Origin: Rhizobium esperanzae
GTDB lineage: Bacteria > Pseudomonadota > Alphaproteobacteria > Rhizobiales > Rhizobiaceae
DNA: 64,000 nt
Direction: 5' to 3'
Assembly (NCBI RefSeq): GCF_002204185.1
Contig: NZ_MXPU01000001.1
Coordinates: 397,009-461,008, forward strand
The notes under the pieces are model-generated. The model searched no databases, was not told where the DNA came from, and saw only the letters and a program-made list of their open reading frames with translations. The translations under genes were made by a program, and so were the position numbers. This document shows positions 18,302 through 27,393 of the stretch, in pieces; position 1 is the first letter of the stretch, and the number at the start of each line of letters is the position of its first letter.

Positions 18302-19375
18302 ATGGCTTTCGGCTTCGTTCAGGCTTTCAGAACATTCGGCAGACTGGCGCTTGCCGGCGCGATCGGCGCCGGCCTTGCCGCCGGCGATGTCGGCGCCGAG
18401 CAGAAACCGCCAAGCCCCGGCAGCGCCAAGGCGCTGTTCGCAGGCGTCAGCCTGCCGACGCAGGGGCCGGCGCAGCCGATCGGCTTTTATGCAAAGGGCT
18501 GCATGACCGGCGCGGTGGCGCTGCCGACCGACGGGCCGACCTGGCAGGCGATGCGGCTTTCGCGCAACCGCCGCTGGGGCAACCCGGCGATGATCGCGCT
18601 CCTGGAACGATTTTCGCAGGATGCGGTCAAGTATGCCGGCTGGCCGGGCATCCTCGTCGGTGATGTCGCCCAGCCGCGCGGCGGGCCGATGCTCAACGGC
18701 CATTCCTCGCACCAGATCGGCCTCGATGCCGATATTTGGTTCACCCCGATGCCGGCGCGCCGCCTGACGGCCGAGGAGCGCGAGAACCTGCCCTTCACCA
18801 GCATGCTGCAGAAGGACAAGTTCCTCACCGTCAACCCGAAGGTATGGACGGAATCGCGGGCGCGGCTTTTGATGCTGGCGGCGAGCTATCCCGAAGTGGA
18901 GCGCATCTTCGTCAATCCGGCGATCAAGAAGAAGATGTGCGACACCTGGACCGGCGACCGCACCAACCTTGGTAAGCTGCGGCCGATATACGGCCACGAC
19001 TCGCATTTCCACATCCGCATCAAATGCCCGCCCGGTGCTGCCGGATGCACGCCGCAAGCTCCCGTCGCCTCAGGAGACGGCTGCGACAAGTCGCTCGCCT
19101 ATTGGTTCACCCCGGCACCTTGGGCGCCGCCGAAACCGCCCAAGCCCGGCGCCAAGCCGCCGAAGCCGCCGCGTGAGATGATGGTCTCCGACCTGCCGAA
19201 GGCCTGCTCTGCCGTGCTCGATGCCGCTTCCGTCGCTTCGATGCAGGCCGCCACCTATGGCGGGCCTTCAGCCGCAAGCGCTCTCGCCGCCGCTCCGGCA
19301 GCCGCGCCGGCTGACGACGACGAGGGGCTGCCGGATGTTGGCCCGGTCCCGAACGATAAGCCGGCGATCCAATGA
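18302..19375 (+). CDS. mepA: Penicillin-insensitive murein endopeptidase
   Basis: A 357-residue LAS-type zinc metallopeptidase that cuts D-Ala-meso-DAP cross-links in peptidoglycan in the periplasm. Zinc and catalytic residues fit the family: H137 and D144 in SHQIGLDADI, and H235/H237 in GHDSHFHIRIKCP. The N-terminus (to about residue 32) is a signal peptide. Cysteines at 68, 213, 242 and 249 could form disulfides as in E. coli MepA. A Pro/Lys-rich linker and an Ala-rich C-terminal tail of about 80 residues extend beyond the catalytic domain. AAGGA precedes the start. Confidence 0.93.
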   Translation: MAFGFVQAFRTFGRLALAGAIGAGLAAGDVGAEQKPPSPGSAKALFAGVSLPTQGPAQPIGFYAKGCMTGAVALPTDGPTWQAMRLSRNRRWGNPAMIALLERFSQDAVKYAGWPGILVGDVAQPRGGPMLNGHSSHQIGLDADIWFTPMPARRLTAEERENLPFTSMLQKDKFLTVNPKVWTESRARLLMLAASYPEVERIFVNPAIKKKMCDTWTGDRTNLGKLRPIYGHDSHFHIRIKCPPGAAGCTPQAPVASGDGCDKSLAYWFTPAPWAPPKPPKPGAKPPKPPREMMVSDLPKACSAVLDAASVASMQAATYGGPSAASALAAAPAAAPADDDEGLPDVGPVPNDKPAIQ

Positions 19376-19461
19376 AGGGGCGGACGCATTGCCTTTCAAA
19401 TCGCAAATACTTGGTATAAAGCGATCAAATCGATTGAATTGTTGGGGCGGAGATTCACTTC

Positions 19462-19842
19462 ATGGCCGGCGGCAAATGCCTTGCGCTGATCGCGCATGAC
19501 CAGAAGAAGGACGACATGGCGGCTTTCGCCCGCGCCAATCAGGACCTTCTCTCGCGCTGGAAGATCGTCGCGACGGGTACCACCGGCGGTCGCGTGCTCG
19601 ATGCCGCTCCCGATCTCGACGTCACCAGGCTGAAAAGCGGGCCGCTCGGCGGCGACCAGCAGATCGGCGCGCTGATCTCGACCGGCGAAGTCGACGCGCT
19701 GATTTTCTTCGTCGACCCGCTGACGCCGATGCCGCATGATGTCGACGTGAAGGCGCTGATGCGGCTCGCCATCGTCTACGACATTCCGATGGCACTCAAC
19801 CACGCGACCGCTATAAAGCTCCTTCCCACACTCGAAGCCTGA
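19462..19842 (+). CDS. mgsA: Methylglyoxal synthase
   Basis: A 126-residue enzyme that converts dihydroxyacetone phosphate to methylglyoxal and phosphate, a bypass relieving sugar-phosphate stress. The catalytic Asp is D65 in [10 protein letters not shown], equivalent to E. coli D71. H12 near the N-terminus (IAHDQKK) and H92 in [10 protein letters not shown] match the other active-site residues. It is shorter than E. coli MgsA by about 26 residues, mostly at the ends. It is followed after 17 bases by glucokinase, so both probably belong to one sugar-metabolism transcript. Confidence 0.93.
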   Translation: MAGGKCLALIAHDQKKDDMAAFARANQDLLSRWKIVATGTTGGRVLDAAPDLDVTRLKSGPLGGDQQIGALISTGEVDALIFFVDPLTPMPHDVDVKALMRLAIVYDIPMALNHATAIKLLPTLEA

Positions 19843-19859
19843 TCAGCACGGAACCGGCC

Positions 19860-20885
19860 ATGCCCAAACCCAGCCACAGCACCGCTCCGCTTCCCTTCCC
19901 GATCCTGATCGGCGATATCGGCGGCACCAATGCCCGCTTCTCCATCCTGACCGACGCCTATGCCGAACCGAAGCAGTTTCCGAACGTGCGCACGGCGGAT
20001 TTCGCCACGATCGACGAAGCGATCCAAAAGGGCGTGCTCGACAAGACAGCGGTGCTGCCGCGCTCGGCGATCCTCGCCGTCGCCGGCCCGATCAACGACG
20101 ACGAGATCCCCCTGACCAATTGCGACTGGGTGGTGCGGCCAAAGACGATGATCGAGGACCTCCGCATCGAGGACGTGCTCGTCGTCAACGATTTCGAGGC
20201 GCAGGCGCTGGCGATCGCCGCCCTGTCGGATGAAAACCGTGAACGTATCGGCAGCGCCACCGGCGACATGGTTGCCTCGCGCGTCGTGCTCGGACCTGGC
20301 ACCGGCCTCGGCGTCGGCGGGCTTGTGCATGCCCAGCATACTTGGATCCCGGTTCCCGGCGAAGGCGGCCACATCGATCTCGGGCCGCGCAGCAAGCGCG
20401 ATTATCAGATCTTTCCGCATGTCGAGACGATCGAAGGCCGTGTTTCGGCCGAACAGATCCTCTGCGGACGCGGCCTCGTCAATCTCTATAATGCCATCTG
20501 CGCGGTCGACGGCATCCAGCCGACGATGAAGGATCCGGCCGAGATCACCTCACATGCGCTTGATGGCAGCGACAAGGCCGCCGTTGAGACCGTTTCGCTG
20601 TTTGCCACCTATCTCGGCCGCGTGGCGGGCGACATGGCCATGGTGTTCATGGCGCGCGGCGGTGTCTATCTCTCCGGCGGTATCTCGCAAAAGATCCTCC
20701 CGGCGCTGAAGAAACCGGAATTCCGGCAGGCTTTCGAGGACAAGGCGCCGCATAGCGCGCTGCTTCGCACCATCCCCACCTATGTCGTGACCCATCCGTT
20801 AGCGGCGCTCGCAGGGCTTTCGTCCTATGCGCGCATGCCGGCCAATTTCGGCGTATCGACGGAAGGCCGCCGCTGGCGGCGCTGA
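19860..20885 (+). CDS. glk: Glucokinase
   Basis: A 341-residue proteobacterial-type glucokinase that phosphorylates glucose with ATP. The phosphate-binding loop is [15 protein letters not shown] near residue 17, the catalytic stretch is [13 protein letters not shown] (Asp), and [11 protein letters not shown] and [11 protein letters not shown] complete the glucose and ATP sites. It follows mgsA closely. The last residues (STEGRRWRR) are basic and extend slightly beyond the core domain. Confidence 0.93.
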   Translation: MPKPSHSTAPLPFPILIGDIGGTNARFSILTDAYAEPKQFPNVRTADFATIDEAIQKGVLDKTAVLPRSAILAVAGPINDDEIPLTNCDWVVRPKTMIEDLRIEDVLVVNDFEAQALAIAALSDENRERIGSATGDMVASRVVLGPGTGLGVGGLVHAQHTWIPVPGEGGHIDLGPRSKRDYQIFPHVETIEGRVSAEQILCGRGLVNLYNAICAVDGIQPTMKDPAEITSHALDGSDKAAVETVSLFATYLGRVAGDMAMVFMARGGVYLSGGISQKILPALKKPEFRQAFEDKAPHSALLRTIPTYVVTHPLAALAGLSSYARMPANFGVSTEGRRWRR

Positions 20886-21009
20886 GCCCAGCGCGCGTCC
20901 CTCCGGGCCGCGCCGCGGTCTAGCCAAACCAGTCCCAACTCTTTATAGAGCCGGCCAAAGTGCGCGCCACGTTCACGACGCGCTCAGTCTCGGACAGGAA
21001 GCTTGATAT

Positions 21010-22797
21010 TTGGAAGCCGTGGAAAGCAGAAAGCAGAGCGTCAGCAGCGATACCGTCACCGGCATCCTGAAGCGCATCATCGCTGAAAACGGCCGCGACC
21101 ATCTCTGGGGTTATGTCTTCGCAATCGCCTGCCTCGTGGTCGTGGCGCTTTCGACGGCGTTCACCGCCTGGATCATGCGGGCGATCATCGACGAGGCCTT
21201 CGCCAATCGCCGCGCCGACGTCGTCTGGATCATCTGTCTTTCGATCTTCGTTGCCTTCGTGCTGCGCGGTTTTGCCAGCTACGGCCAGGCCGTGGCGCTT
21301 TCCAAGGTCGGCAACAATATCGTCGCCCGCTATCAGCGCCGCCTCTATGCGCATCTGATGACGCTTTCCGTTGGCTTTTTCAGCGAGGCACGCTCGGCTC
21401 ATATCGCCGCGCAGGTGAGCCAGAACGTCAGCGGCATCCGCGACGTGCTCAACCTGACGATCACCTCGACGGTGCGCGACCTCCTGACCTTCGTTTCGCT
21501 GATCGGCGTGATGGTCCTCCAGGACCCGTTGCTCAGCCTCGCCGTCTTCATCATGGCGCCGCCGCTGCTCTATGCACTGCGTTATGTTTCCAAACGCCTT
21601 CGCTCGGCAACCCGCGAGGCCGTGCATCTGAACAGCCACGTGCTGGGGGCCATGCAGGAGACGATCCAGGGTATTGCCATCGTCAAAGCCTTCACGATGG
21701 AAGAGGAACTGGAGAACAAGGTCAACAAGCTCATCACGGCCGCCGAGAACCGGGCGAACCGGATTGCCCGGCTTTCCGAGCGCACCTCGCCGCTGACGGA
21801 GAGCTTCGCAGGCTTTGCCGTCGCCAGCGTGCTTGCCTATGCCGCCTATCGCTCGATCTATTACAACGTGGCCCCGGGCGCCTTCTTCTCCTTCGTGACG
21901 GCGCTGCTGCTTGCCTATGACCCGGCTCGCCGCCTTGCCCGGCTGCAGGTGCAGATGGAACGCGCCGTCGTCAATGCGCGGATGATCTACGAACTGCTGG
22001 ACATGGAGCCGCGCCAGCGTGACCTGCCGGATGCCCGGCCGCTGACGGTGACGCAGGCCAGGATCGAATTCCGCAATGTTTCCTTCGCCTACGGCAATGA
22101 AAGCGTGCTGAACGACGTCAGCTTCGTCGCCGAGGGCGGAACCACCACGGCGCTCGTCGGCCCCTCGGGTGCGGGCAAATCCACCGTCATCAGCCTCATT
22201 CCGCGCTTCTACGATCCGCGCGAAGGTGAAATCCTGATCGACGGCCAGGATATCGCCCATATCACCAAGAAGTCGCTGCGCCAGCAGCTCGCCTATGTTT
22301 CGCAGCAGCCCTACCTGTTCGAAGGCACGATCCGCGACAATATCCGCTATGGCCGGCCGGAAGCGACCGATGTCGAGGTGGAAGAGGCGGCCCGGCTTGC
22401 CTATGCGCATGATTTCATCTCGGCGCAGCCGCAGGGTTACGATACGCCGGTCGGCGAAAACGGCGTGACGCTTTCGGGCGGCCAGCGGCAGCGGCTGTCG
22501 ATCGCGCGGGCTTTGGTGCGCAACGCGCCGATCCTGCTGCTCGACGAAGCGACCTCCGCGCTGGACACCGAATCCGAGGCTGCCGTGCAGAAGGCGCTCG
22601 ACGAGGCGATGACCGGGCGCACCGTCGTCGTCATCGCCCATCGGCTTTCGACCGTCGTGCGCGCCGACAAGATCGTCGTCATGCAGCAGGGTCGGGTGGT
22701 CGAGGAAGGCAATCATGAGACGCTTGCGAAGGTCAGCGACGGTCTTTACGCTCGCCTCAACAACCTGCAGAGGCCCTCGGCCTCGGATTCGTACTAA
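21010..22797 (+). CDS. ABC exporter, fused membrane and ATPase domains
   Basis: A 595-residue half-transporter of the MsbA/multidrug type: six transmembrane helices (about residues 35-330) and a C-terminal ATPase with Walker A GPSGAGKSTVISL, signature [15 protein letters not shown] and Walker B ILLLDEATSALD. It should dimerise and export a lipid or hydrophobic compound; the substrate cannot be told. The start is uncertain: TTG 21010 has AGGAAG ten bases upstream, while GTG 21019 has GGA four to five bases upstream. dapB follows after 15 bases, so they may be co-transcribed. Confidence 0.9.
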   Translation: MEAVESRKQSVSSDTVTGILKRIIAENGRDHLWGYVFAIACLVVVALSTAFTAWIMRAIIDEAFANRRADVVWIICLSIFVAFVLRGFASYGQAVALSKVGNNIVARYQRRLYAHLMTLSVGFFSEARSAHIAAQVSQNVSGIRDVLNLTITSTVRDLLTFVSLIGVMVLQDPLLSLAVFIMAPPLLYALRYVSKRLRSATREAVHLNSHVLGAMQETIQGIAIVKAFTMEEELENKVNKLITAAENRANRIARLSERTSPLTESFAGFAVASVLAYAAYRSIYYNVAPGAFFSFVTALLLAYDPARRLARLQVQMERAVVNARMIYELLDMEPRQRDLPDARPLTVTQARIEFRNVSFAYGNESVLNDVSFVAEGGTTTALVGPSGAGKSTVISLIPRFYDPREGEILIDGQDIAHITKKSLRQQLAYVSQQPYLFEGTIRDNIRYGRPEATDVEVEEAARLAYAHDFISAQPQGYDTPVGENGVTLSGGQRQRLSIARALVRNAPILLLDEATSALDTESEAAVQKALDEAMTGRTVVVIAHRLSTVVRADKIVVMQQGRVVEEGNHETLAKVSDGLYARLNNLQRPSASDSY

Positions 22798-22812
22798 CAT
22801 GGCGAGACTGAC

Positions 22813-23637
22813 ATGAGCGATGCTGCGATGAAACTGGTGGTGGTCGGCGCGGCGGGACGCATGGGGCAGACGCTGATCCGGCTCATTCATTCCATCGAGG
22901 ACGTGGTGCTGCATGCCGCGGTCGAGCGCGCCGGCTCGCCCTTTGTCGGCAAGGATGCCGGCGAAATCGCCGGGCTCGGGCCGACCGGCGTCATCATCGG
23001 CGACGATCCGCTCCAGGCCTTCCTGCATGCCGAGGGCGTGCTCGACTTCACCGCGCCTGCCGCAACCGTGGAATTCTCCGGCCTCGCCGCTCAGGCCCGC
23101 ATCGTTCACGTGGTCGGCACGACGGGCTGCTCGAGCGAGGACAATGCGAAGATCGCCGCAGCGGCCCGCCATGCCCGCATCGTCAAGTCAGGCAATATGA
23201 GCCTCGGCGTCAATCTGCTCAGCGTGCTGGCCGAGCAGGCAGCGCGGGCGCTCGATCCTGCAGACTGGGACATCGAAATCTTGGAAATGCACCACAAACG
23301 CAAGGTGGATGCCCCTTCCGGCACCGCCCTTCTCTTCGGCGAAGCCGCTGCCAGGGGCCGCAATATCGACCTCGCCTCGAAATCGGTCAGGGTGCGCGAC
23401 GGCCATACCGGCGCCCGCGAGGCGGGCACGATCGGTTTTGCGACGCTGCGCGGCGGCTCTGTCATCGGTGAGCATTCCGTGCTTTTCGCCGGCGAAGGCG
23501 AAATCGTCACCCTGTCGCACAGCGCGGCCGACCGTTCGATCTTCGCGCGCGGCGCCATCAAAGCCGCGCTCTGGGCGCGCGACAAGAAGCCGGGGCTTTA
23601 TTCCATGCTCGACGTGCTCGGGCTTTCTTCCCAATAA
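22813..23637 (+). CDS. dapB: 4-Hydroxy-tetrahydrodipicolinate reductase
   Basis: A 274-residue enzyme of the diaminopimelate pathway to lysine and peptidoglycan, reducing hydroxy-tetrahydrodipicolinate with NAD(P)H. The N-terminal Rossmann loop is [14 protein letters not shown]. The catalytic segment [15 protein letters not shown] carries H160, H161 and K164. The segment [10 protein letters not shown] is also characteristic. Full length. It sits between an ABC exporter and gpmA on the same strand, with short spacers (15 and 21 bases). Confidence 0.95.
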   Translation: MSDAAMKLVVVGAAGRMGQTLIRLIHSIEDVVLHAAVERAGSPFVGKDAGEIAGLGPTGVIIGDDPLQAFLHAEGVLDFTAPAATVEFSGLAAQARIVHVVGTTGCSSEDNAKIAAAARHARIVKSGNMSLGVNLLSVLAEQAARALDPADWDIEILEMHHKRKVDAPSGTALLFGEAAARGRNIDLASKSVRVRDGHTGAREAGTIGFATLRGGSVIGEHSVLFAGEGEIVTLSHSAADRSIFARGAIKAALWARDKKPGLYSMLDVLGLSSQ

Positions 23638-23658
23638 GGATACTACGGAGGCATATTC

Positions 23659-24294
23659 ATGAGCGGTACCCTCGTCCTCGTTCGCCACGGCCAGAGCGAC
23701 TGGAATCTGAAGAATCTCTTCACCGGCTGGAAGGACCCGGATCTGACGGCACTCGGCATTCAGGAAGCCAAAGCCGGCGGCGCCGCGCTCGCCGAATACG
23801 GGATCAAATTCGACGTCGCCTATACCTCGGCGCTGGTGCGCGCGCAGCACACGCTGAAGCTCATCCTCGACAAGGTCGGCCAGCCCGATCTCGAAACGAT
23901 CCGCGACCAGGCGCTGAACGAGCGCGACTACGGCGATCTCTCCGGCCTCAACAAGGATGACGCGCGCGCCAAGTGGGGCGAGGAACAGGTGCATATCTGG
24001 CGCCGTTCCTATGACGTGCCGCCGCCGGGCGGCGAGAGCCTGCGCGACACCGGCGCCCGTGTCTGGCCTTACTACCTCACGGAAATCCTGCCGCGCGTGC
24101 TGCGCGGCGAAAAGGTGCTGGTCGCCGCCCACGGCAATTCGCTGCGCTCGCTGGTCATGGTGCTCGACAAGCTGAGCAAAGAAGGCGTGCTCGCCCTCAA
24201 TCTCGCGACCGGCGTTCCGATGGTCTACAAGCTGAAGGCGGATTCCACCGTCGCGTCCAAGGAAGTTCTGGGCGATATGTCCGGCGCCCACTAA
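23659..24294 (+). CDS. gpmA: 2,3-Bisphosphoglycerate-dependent phosphoglycerate mutase
   Basis: A 211-residue phosphoglycerate mutase interconverting 3- and 2-phosphoglycerate. The phosphohistidine is H10 in [10 protein letters not shown]. The second His lies in [10 protein letters not shown], and the acid [10 protein letters not shown] is typical of the cofactor-dependent family. It lacks the C-terminal tail of the 250-residue E. coli enzyme, as other alpha-proteobacterial forms do. GGAGG stands eight bases before the start. A hairpin shared with the convergent phnF gene ends the unit. Confidence 0.94.
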   Translation: MSGTLVLVRHGQSDWNLKNLFTGWKDPDLTALGIQEAKAGGAALAEYGIKFDVAYTSALVRAQHTLKLILDKVGQPDLETIRDQALNERDYGDLSGLNKDDARAKWGEEQVHIWRRSYDVPPPGGESLRDTGARVWPYYLTEILPRVLRGEKVLVAAHGNSLRSLVMVLDKLSKEGVLALNLATGVPMVYKLKADSTVASKEVLGDMSGAH

Positions 24295-24301
24295 TTCGAT
24301 G

Positions 24302-24332
24302 AGGCGTGCCGCCGGAAGCGGTCGGCACGCCT
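24302..24332. terminator. Shared hairpin between gpmA and phnF
   Basis: AGGCGTGCCG (24302-24311) pairs with CGGCACGCCT (24323-24332) around an 11-base loop, between two convergent genes. The T-tracts on both sides are weak, so termination may be inefficient or need Rho. Position and symmetry support a bidirectional terminator. Confidence 0.6.
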
Positions 24333-24349
24333 TGCCTCAATCATTGGCC

Positions 24350-25087
24350 TCAGTTCTCGATCGTGAACTGCACCCGGTCGGCGGCGAAACGGCTGATCGA
24401 ATATTGCACCGGCATGCCGTCGAGATCGGTGTTCATTGCCTTGGCGATCAGCAGGATCGCGCCGGGGGTGAGTTCCAGATCGGCAAGGTCGGCTGTAGCA
24501 GCATGGGCGGCCGTCACCTCGGTCGTCGCCCGGACGTAGTCCGCCAGCCCGAGCTCGGCGAAAGCCTTGGTGATCGATTCATGCTTTCGGTAGGCCTCGC
24601 CGATCCCCGCGAAGCGTTCAGCGGGAAACCAGCTCGTCGCCTTTGAAACCGGCCGCCTGTCGGCATGGCGTAATGTTTCCAGCCGGATCACCTGCTCGCC
24701 CTGTTTCAGGCCCAACCAGCGGGCAACCTCGGCACTCGCCTCCTCCTGCGCCTCATCGAGCAGAAGACCACGCGTCTCACGCGCCTGATCGCCGATGCCC
24801 GCGGTGAAGCGCGTGCGCCGGGTAATCGGGAAGTTCAGCCGCTCCTTGCGCTCGATCAGCGTGCCACGGCCTTGTACCGCACGCACGATTCCCTCCTGCG
24901 CCAGCGCCGCCAGCGCACTGCGCACCGTATGCCTGTTAACGCCGAACTGCAGCGCCAGCACCGTTTCCGGCGGCACCATTCCCGTTTCGTCATAGGTTCC
25001 ATTGCCGATCGCCTCGCGAATTCGATCGGCGATCTGACGCCAGAGCGCCACACCTGTCTGCCTCTGCACCTGCTTCAGTCCTGCCAT
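24350..25087 (-). CDS. phnF: GntR/HutC-family regulator of phosphonate genes
   Basis: A 245-residue transcription factor: an N-terminal winged helix (VALWRQIADRIREAIG, then LQFGVNRHTVRSALAAL near residues 48-64) and a C-terminal UTRA ligand-binding domain (VIRLETLRHADRRPVS and later). It is divergent from phnG, and PhnF proteins in such positions repress the C-P lyase operon. ATG 25087 is preferred because AGGGG lies four bases before it. A palindrome in the 110-base intergenic region is the likely binding site. The ligand is unknown. Confidence 0.88.
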   Translation of the reverse strand: MAGLKQVQRQTGVALWRQIADRIREAIGNGTYDETGMVPPETVLALQFGVNRHTVRSALAALAQEGIVRAVQGRGTLIERKERLNFPITRRTRFTAGIGDQARETRGLLLDEAQEEASAEVARWLGLKQGEQVIRLETLRHADRRPVSKATSWFPAERFAGIGEAYRKHESITKAFAELGLADYVRATTEVTAAHAATADLADLELTPGAILLIAKAMNTDLDGMPVQYSISRFAADRVQFTIEN

Positions 25088-25120
25088 TCTGCCCCTGCCT
25101 TGCCCCACGATGTCACACGC

Positions 25121-25149
25121 TTGTCACGACACCGGTTTAAGGCTAGATA
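25121..25149 (+). promoter_or_regulatory. Probable promoter of phnG operon
   Basis: TTGTCA (25121-25126) and TAGATA (25144-25149) are 17 bases apart, close to the sigma-70 consensus. Transcription would start near 25156, just before the palindrome at 25163-25180, an arrangement that suits repression by PhnF. Confidence 0.5.
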
Positions 25150-25162
25150 TAGCTTGTATGGT

Positions 25163-25180
25163 TGTCTATATCAATAGACA
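25163..25180. promoter_or_regulatory. Palindromic operator, probable PhnF site
   Basis: TGTCTAT (25163-25169) and ATAGACA (25174-25180) form a perfect 7-base inverted repeat with a 4-base spacer between the divergent phnF and phnG genes. HutC/PhnF-type regulators bind sites with TCTA/TAGA-like symmetry. The site lies just downstream of the proposed start point, 17 bases before the phnG codon. Assignment to PhnF is inferred from position. Confidence 0.65.
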
Positions 25181-25197
25181 TTTCGAGGAAAGCAGCG

Positions 25198-25674
25198 ATG
25201 ATATCAGCGGACGAGAAAGACGCCGCGTCGCCGACGGTCTCTGAGCGCAAACGCGCCGCCGATCTGCTGGCGCGTGCGGAACGGAGCGAACTCCAGGCAG
25301 CCTGGGATGCGTTGCCGCAGAAGCCCGTGGCTTATCCGGTGCGTGGACCGGAGACGGGACTGGTGATGGTGCGCGGCCGCATCGGCGGCGGCGGAGCTCC
25401 TTTCAATCTCGGCGAGGTGACGGTGACGCGCGCAACGGTGCGGCTCGAGACCGGCTCTATCGGCCATGCGCAGGCGCTCGGCACCGACCGGGAGAAGGCC
25501 CGCCTTGCGGCGATCTTCGATGCGCTCTGGCAGGAGGAGGCGACCAGGGATTTCGTCGAACAGGCGCTGCTTTCGCCGATTGCCGCACGCATCGCCGTCG
25601 CTCAGCGCCGCAAGGCGGACGAGACGGCGGCAACCCGCGTCGATTTCTTCACCATGGTACGGGGGGACAACTGA
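25198..25674 (+). CDS. phnG: C-P lyase core subunit PhnG
   Basis: A 158-residue subunit of the PhnGHIJ core complex. PhnG with PhnI, PhnH and PhnL moves the phosphonate onto the ribose of ATP. Family segments are RKRAADLLARAERSELQAAW, GPETGLVMVRGRIGGGGAPF and FNLGEVTVTRATVRL. I chose ATG 25198 (MISADEK), with AGGAA eight bases before it; an upstream in-frame start falls inside the operator. It shares one base with phnH (TGATG). It is the first gene of a long operon divergent from phnF. Confidence 0.93.
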   Translation: MISADEKDAASPTVSERKRAADLLARAERSELQAAWDALPQKPVAYPVRGPETGLVMVRGRIGGGGAPFNLGEVTVTRATVRLETGSIGHAQALGTDREKARLAAIFDALWQEEATRDFVEQALLSPIAARIAVAQRRKADETAATRVDFFTMVRGDN

Positions 25675-26282
25675 TGGGTCTTGCGACAGAAGCCTTGACC
25701 GGCGGTTTTGCCGACCCGGTTTTCCATGCGCAGAGCGTCTTCAAGATGCTGATGGACGGCATGGCCCGTCCCGGCACCATCCAGACAGTTGCGCCCGATA
25801 TTGCTCCGCCGGCGCCGCTCGGCATTGCCGCCGGCGCGATCGCGCTCACCCTTTGCGACTACGACACATCAGTCTGGCTTACCTCGGGACTGGCGAAATC
25901 CGCCATGCCGGAGTGGCTCGCCTTCCACACCGGCGCGCCCCTGACAGCCGAAAAGGCCGATGCGCGTTTTGCCTTCATTGAGGCGGGCACTGCGCTTTGC
26001 TCCTTCGGCCTGTTCGCATCAGGCACACAGGAATATCCCGACCGTTCGACGACTATTGTCATCGAACTTCCCAAACTCGAAGGCGGACGCAGGCTGGCGC
26101 TGATGGGTCCGGGCATCCAGAGCGTCGTGGAGATCGCGCCGGCGGGGCTGCCGGAGACCTTCCTCAGGCTCTGGACCGAGAACCGTGCGCTCTTCCCACG
26201 CGGCATCGACATCGTGCTGACGTCGGACACGCGCTTCGTCTGTCTGCCGCGCACCACCAAGATCACAGCAACGGAGATCTGA
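25674..26282 (+). CDS. phnH: C-P lyase core subunit PhnH
   Basis: A 202-residue subunit of the C-P lyase core, a PLP-transferase-like fold without its own known catalysis. The start MGLATEALTGGFADPVFHAQ and the following FKMLMDGMARPGTIQ are strongly conserved in PhnH. GIDIVLTSDTRFVCLPRTT marks the C-terminus. It overlaps phnG by one base and precedes phnI by four bases. Confidence 0.95.
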   Translation: MGLATEALTGGFADPVFHAQSVFKMLMDGMARPGTIQTVAPDIAPPAPLGIAAGAIALTLCDYDTSVWLTSGLAKSAMPEWLAFHTGAPLTAEKADARFAFIEAGTALCSFGLFASGTQEYPDRSTTIVIELPKLEGGRRLALMGPGIQSVVEIAPAGLPETFLRLWTENRALFPRGIDIVLTSDTRFVCLPRTTKITATEI

Positions 26283-26286
26283 GCTC

Positions 26287-27393
26287 ATGTATGTTGCCGT
26301 CAAGGGTGGCGAGGCCGCCATCGCCAATGCCCACCGTCTGCTTGCCGACCGCCGCCGCGGCGACCGTTCGCTGCCGGCGATCGGCATCGAGCAGATCGTC
26401 GAACAACTCGCCCTCGCCGTCGACCGCGCCATGGCCGAGGCCTCGCTTTTCGACCGTACCCTCGCCGCGCTGGCCGTGCGTCAGTCGCGCGGAGACATGA
26501 TCGAGGCGATCTTCCTGCTGCGCGCTTACCGCACGACGCTGCCGCGCTTCGGCTATTCCAAACCGCTCGACACGGCTGAGATGACGATCGAACGGCGCAT
26601 CTCGGCGACCTACAAGGACCTGCCGGGGGGCCAGCTTCTTGGTCCTACTTTCGATTATACTCACCGGCTGCTCGATCCGTCGCTGCTTCAGGACGAAGCG
26701 GTCGAGGCGCCCGCGCAGCGCACAGCCGAGACCGGCCGCGTCATGCGCGTCTCCGAAATCCTCGGCGAGGAGGGCCTGATCGAGGCTGACGGCGACATGC
26801 CCGAAGATCACGAGATCGGCGACCTGACCCGCGAGCCGATGGAATTCCCGATGACCCGCGACCTGCGCTTGCAGGCGCTTTCCCGCGGCGATGAAGGCTT
26901 CCTGCTGGCGCTCGGTTATTCTACGCAGCGCGGCTATGGCCGCAATCATCCCTTCACCGGTGAGATCCGCATCGGCGAAGTCGAGGTGGAATTCGACGTG
27001 CCGGAACTCGGTTTCGCCGTCTCGCTCGGCGTTATCCAGATCACCGAATGCCAGATGGTCAACCAGTTCAAGGGTTCCGCCAAGGCGCCGCCGCAATTCA
27101 CCCGCGGCTATGGCCTTGTCTTCGGCCAGAGCGAGCGCAAGGCGATGGCCATGTCGCTGGTGGATCGCGCATTGCGGGCTGAAGAGCTCGGCGAGGATAT
27201 CACCGCGCCGGCCCAGGACGAGGAATTCGTCATCTCCCATTCCGACAATGTCCAGGCGACCGGCTTCGTCGAGCATCTGAAGCTTCCGCATTATGTGGAC
27301 TTCCAGGCCGAACTCGATCTCGTCCGCCGCATGCGCCGCGAATTCGAAGCCGCCCGCAACAGGGGCGAAGATTTGAAGGAAGCCGCCGAATGA
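26287..27393 (+). CDS. phnI: C-P lyase core subunit PhnI
   Basis: A 368-residue core subunit. PhnI alone hydrolyses the glycosidic bond of purine nucleotides; with PhnGHL it forms alpha-D-ribose 1-alkylphosphonate 5-triphosphate. It starts MYVAVKGGEAAIANAHRLLA, the signature of the family. RISATYKDLPGGQLLGPTFD, the SRGDEGFLLALGYSTQRGYG stretch and the terminal FVEHLKLPHYVDFQ are also typical. It overlaps phnJ by four bases (ATGA). Confidence 0.96.
   Translation: MYVAVKGGEAAIANAHRLLADRRRGDRSLPAIGIEQIVEQLALAVDRAMAEASLFDRTLAALAVRQSRGDMIEAIFLLRAYRTTLPRFGYSKPLDTAEMTIERRISATYKDLPGGQLLGPTFDYTHRLLDPSLLQDEAVEAPAQRTAETGRVMRVSEILGEEGLIEADGDMPEDHEIGDLTREPMEFPMTRDLRLQALSRGDEGFLLALGYSTQRGYGRNHPFTGEIRIGEVEVEFDVPELGFAVSLGVIQITECQMVNQFKGSAKAPPQFTRGYGLVFGQSERKAMAMSLVDRALRAEELGEDITAPAQDEEFVISHSDNVQATGFVEHLKLPHYVDFQAELDLVRRMRREFEAARNRGEDLKEAAE

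Noticed and set aside
20920..23172. A 750-codon minus-strand open frame
   Set aside because: Antisense to the ABC exporter and dapB, which have full sets of motifs; it has no recognisable domain.
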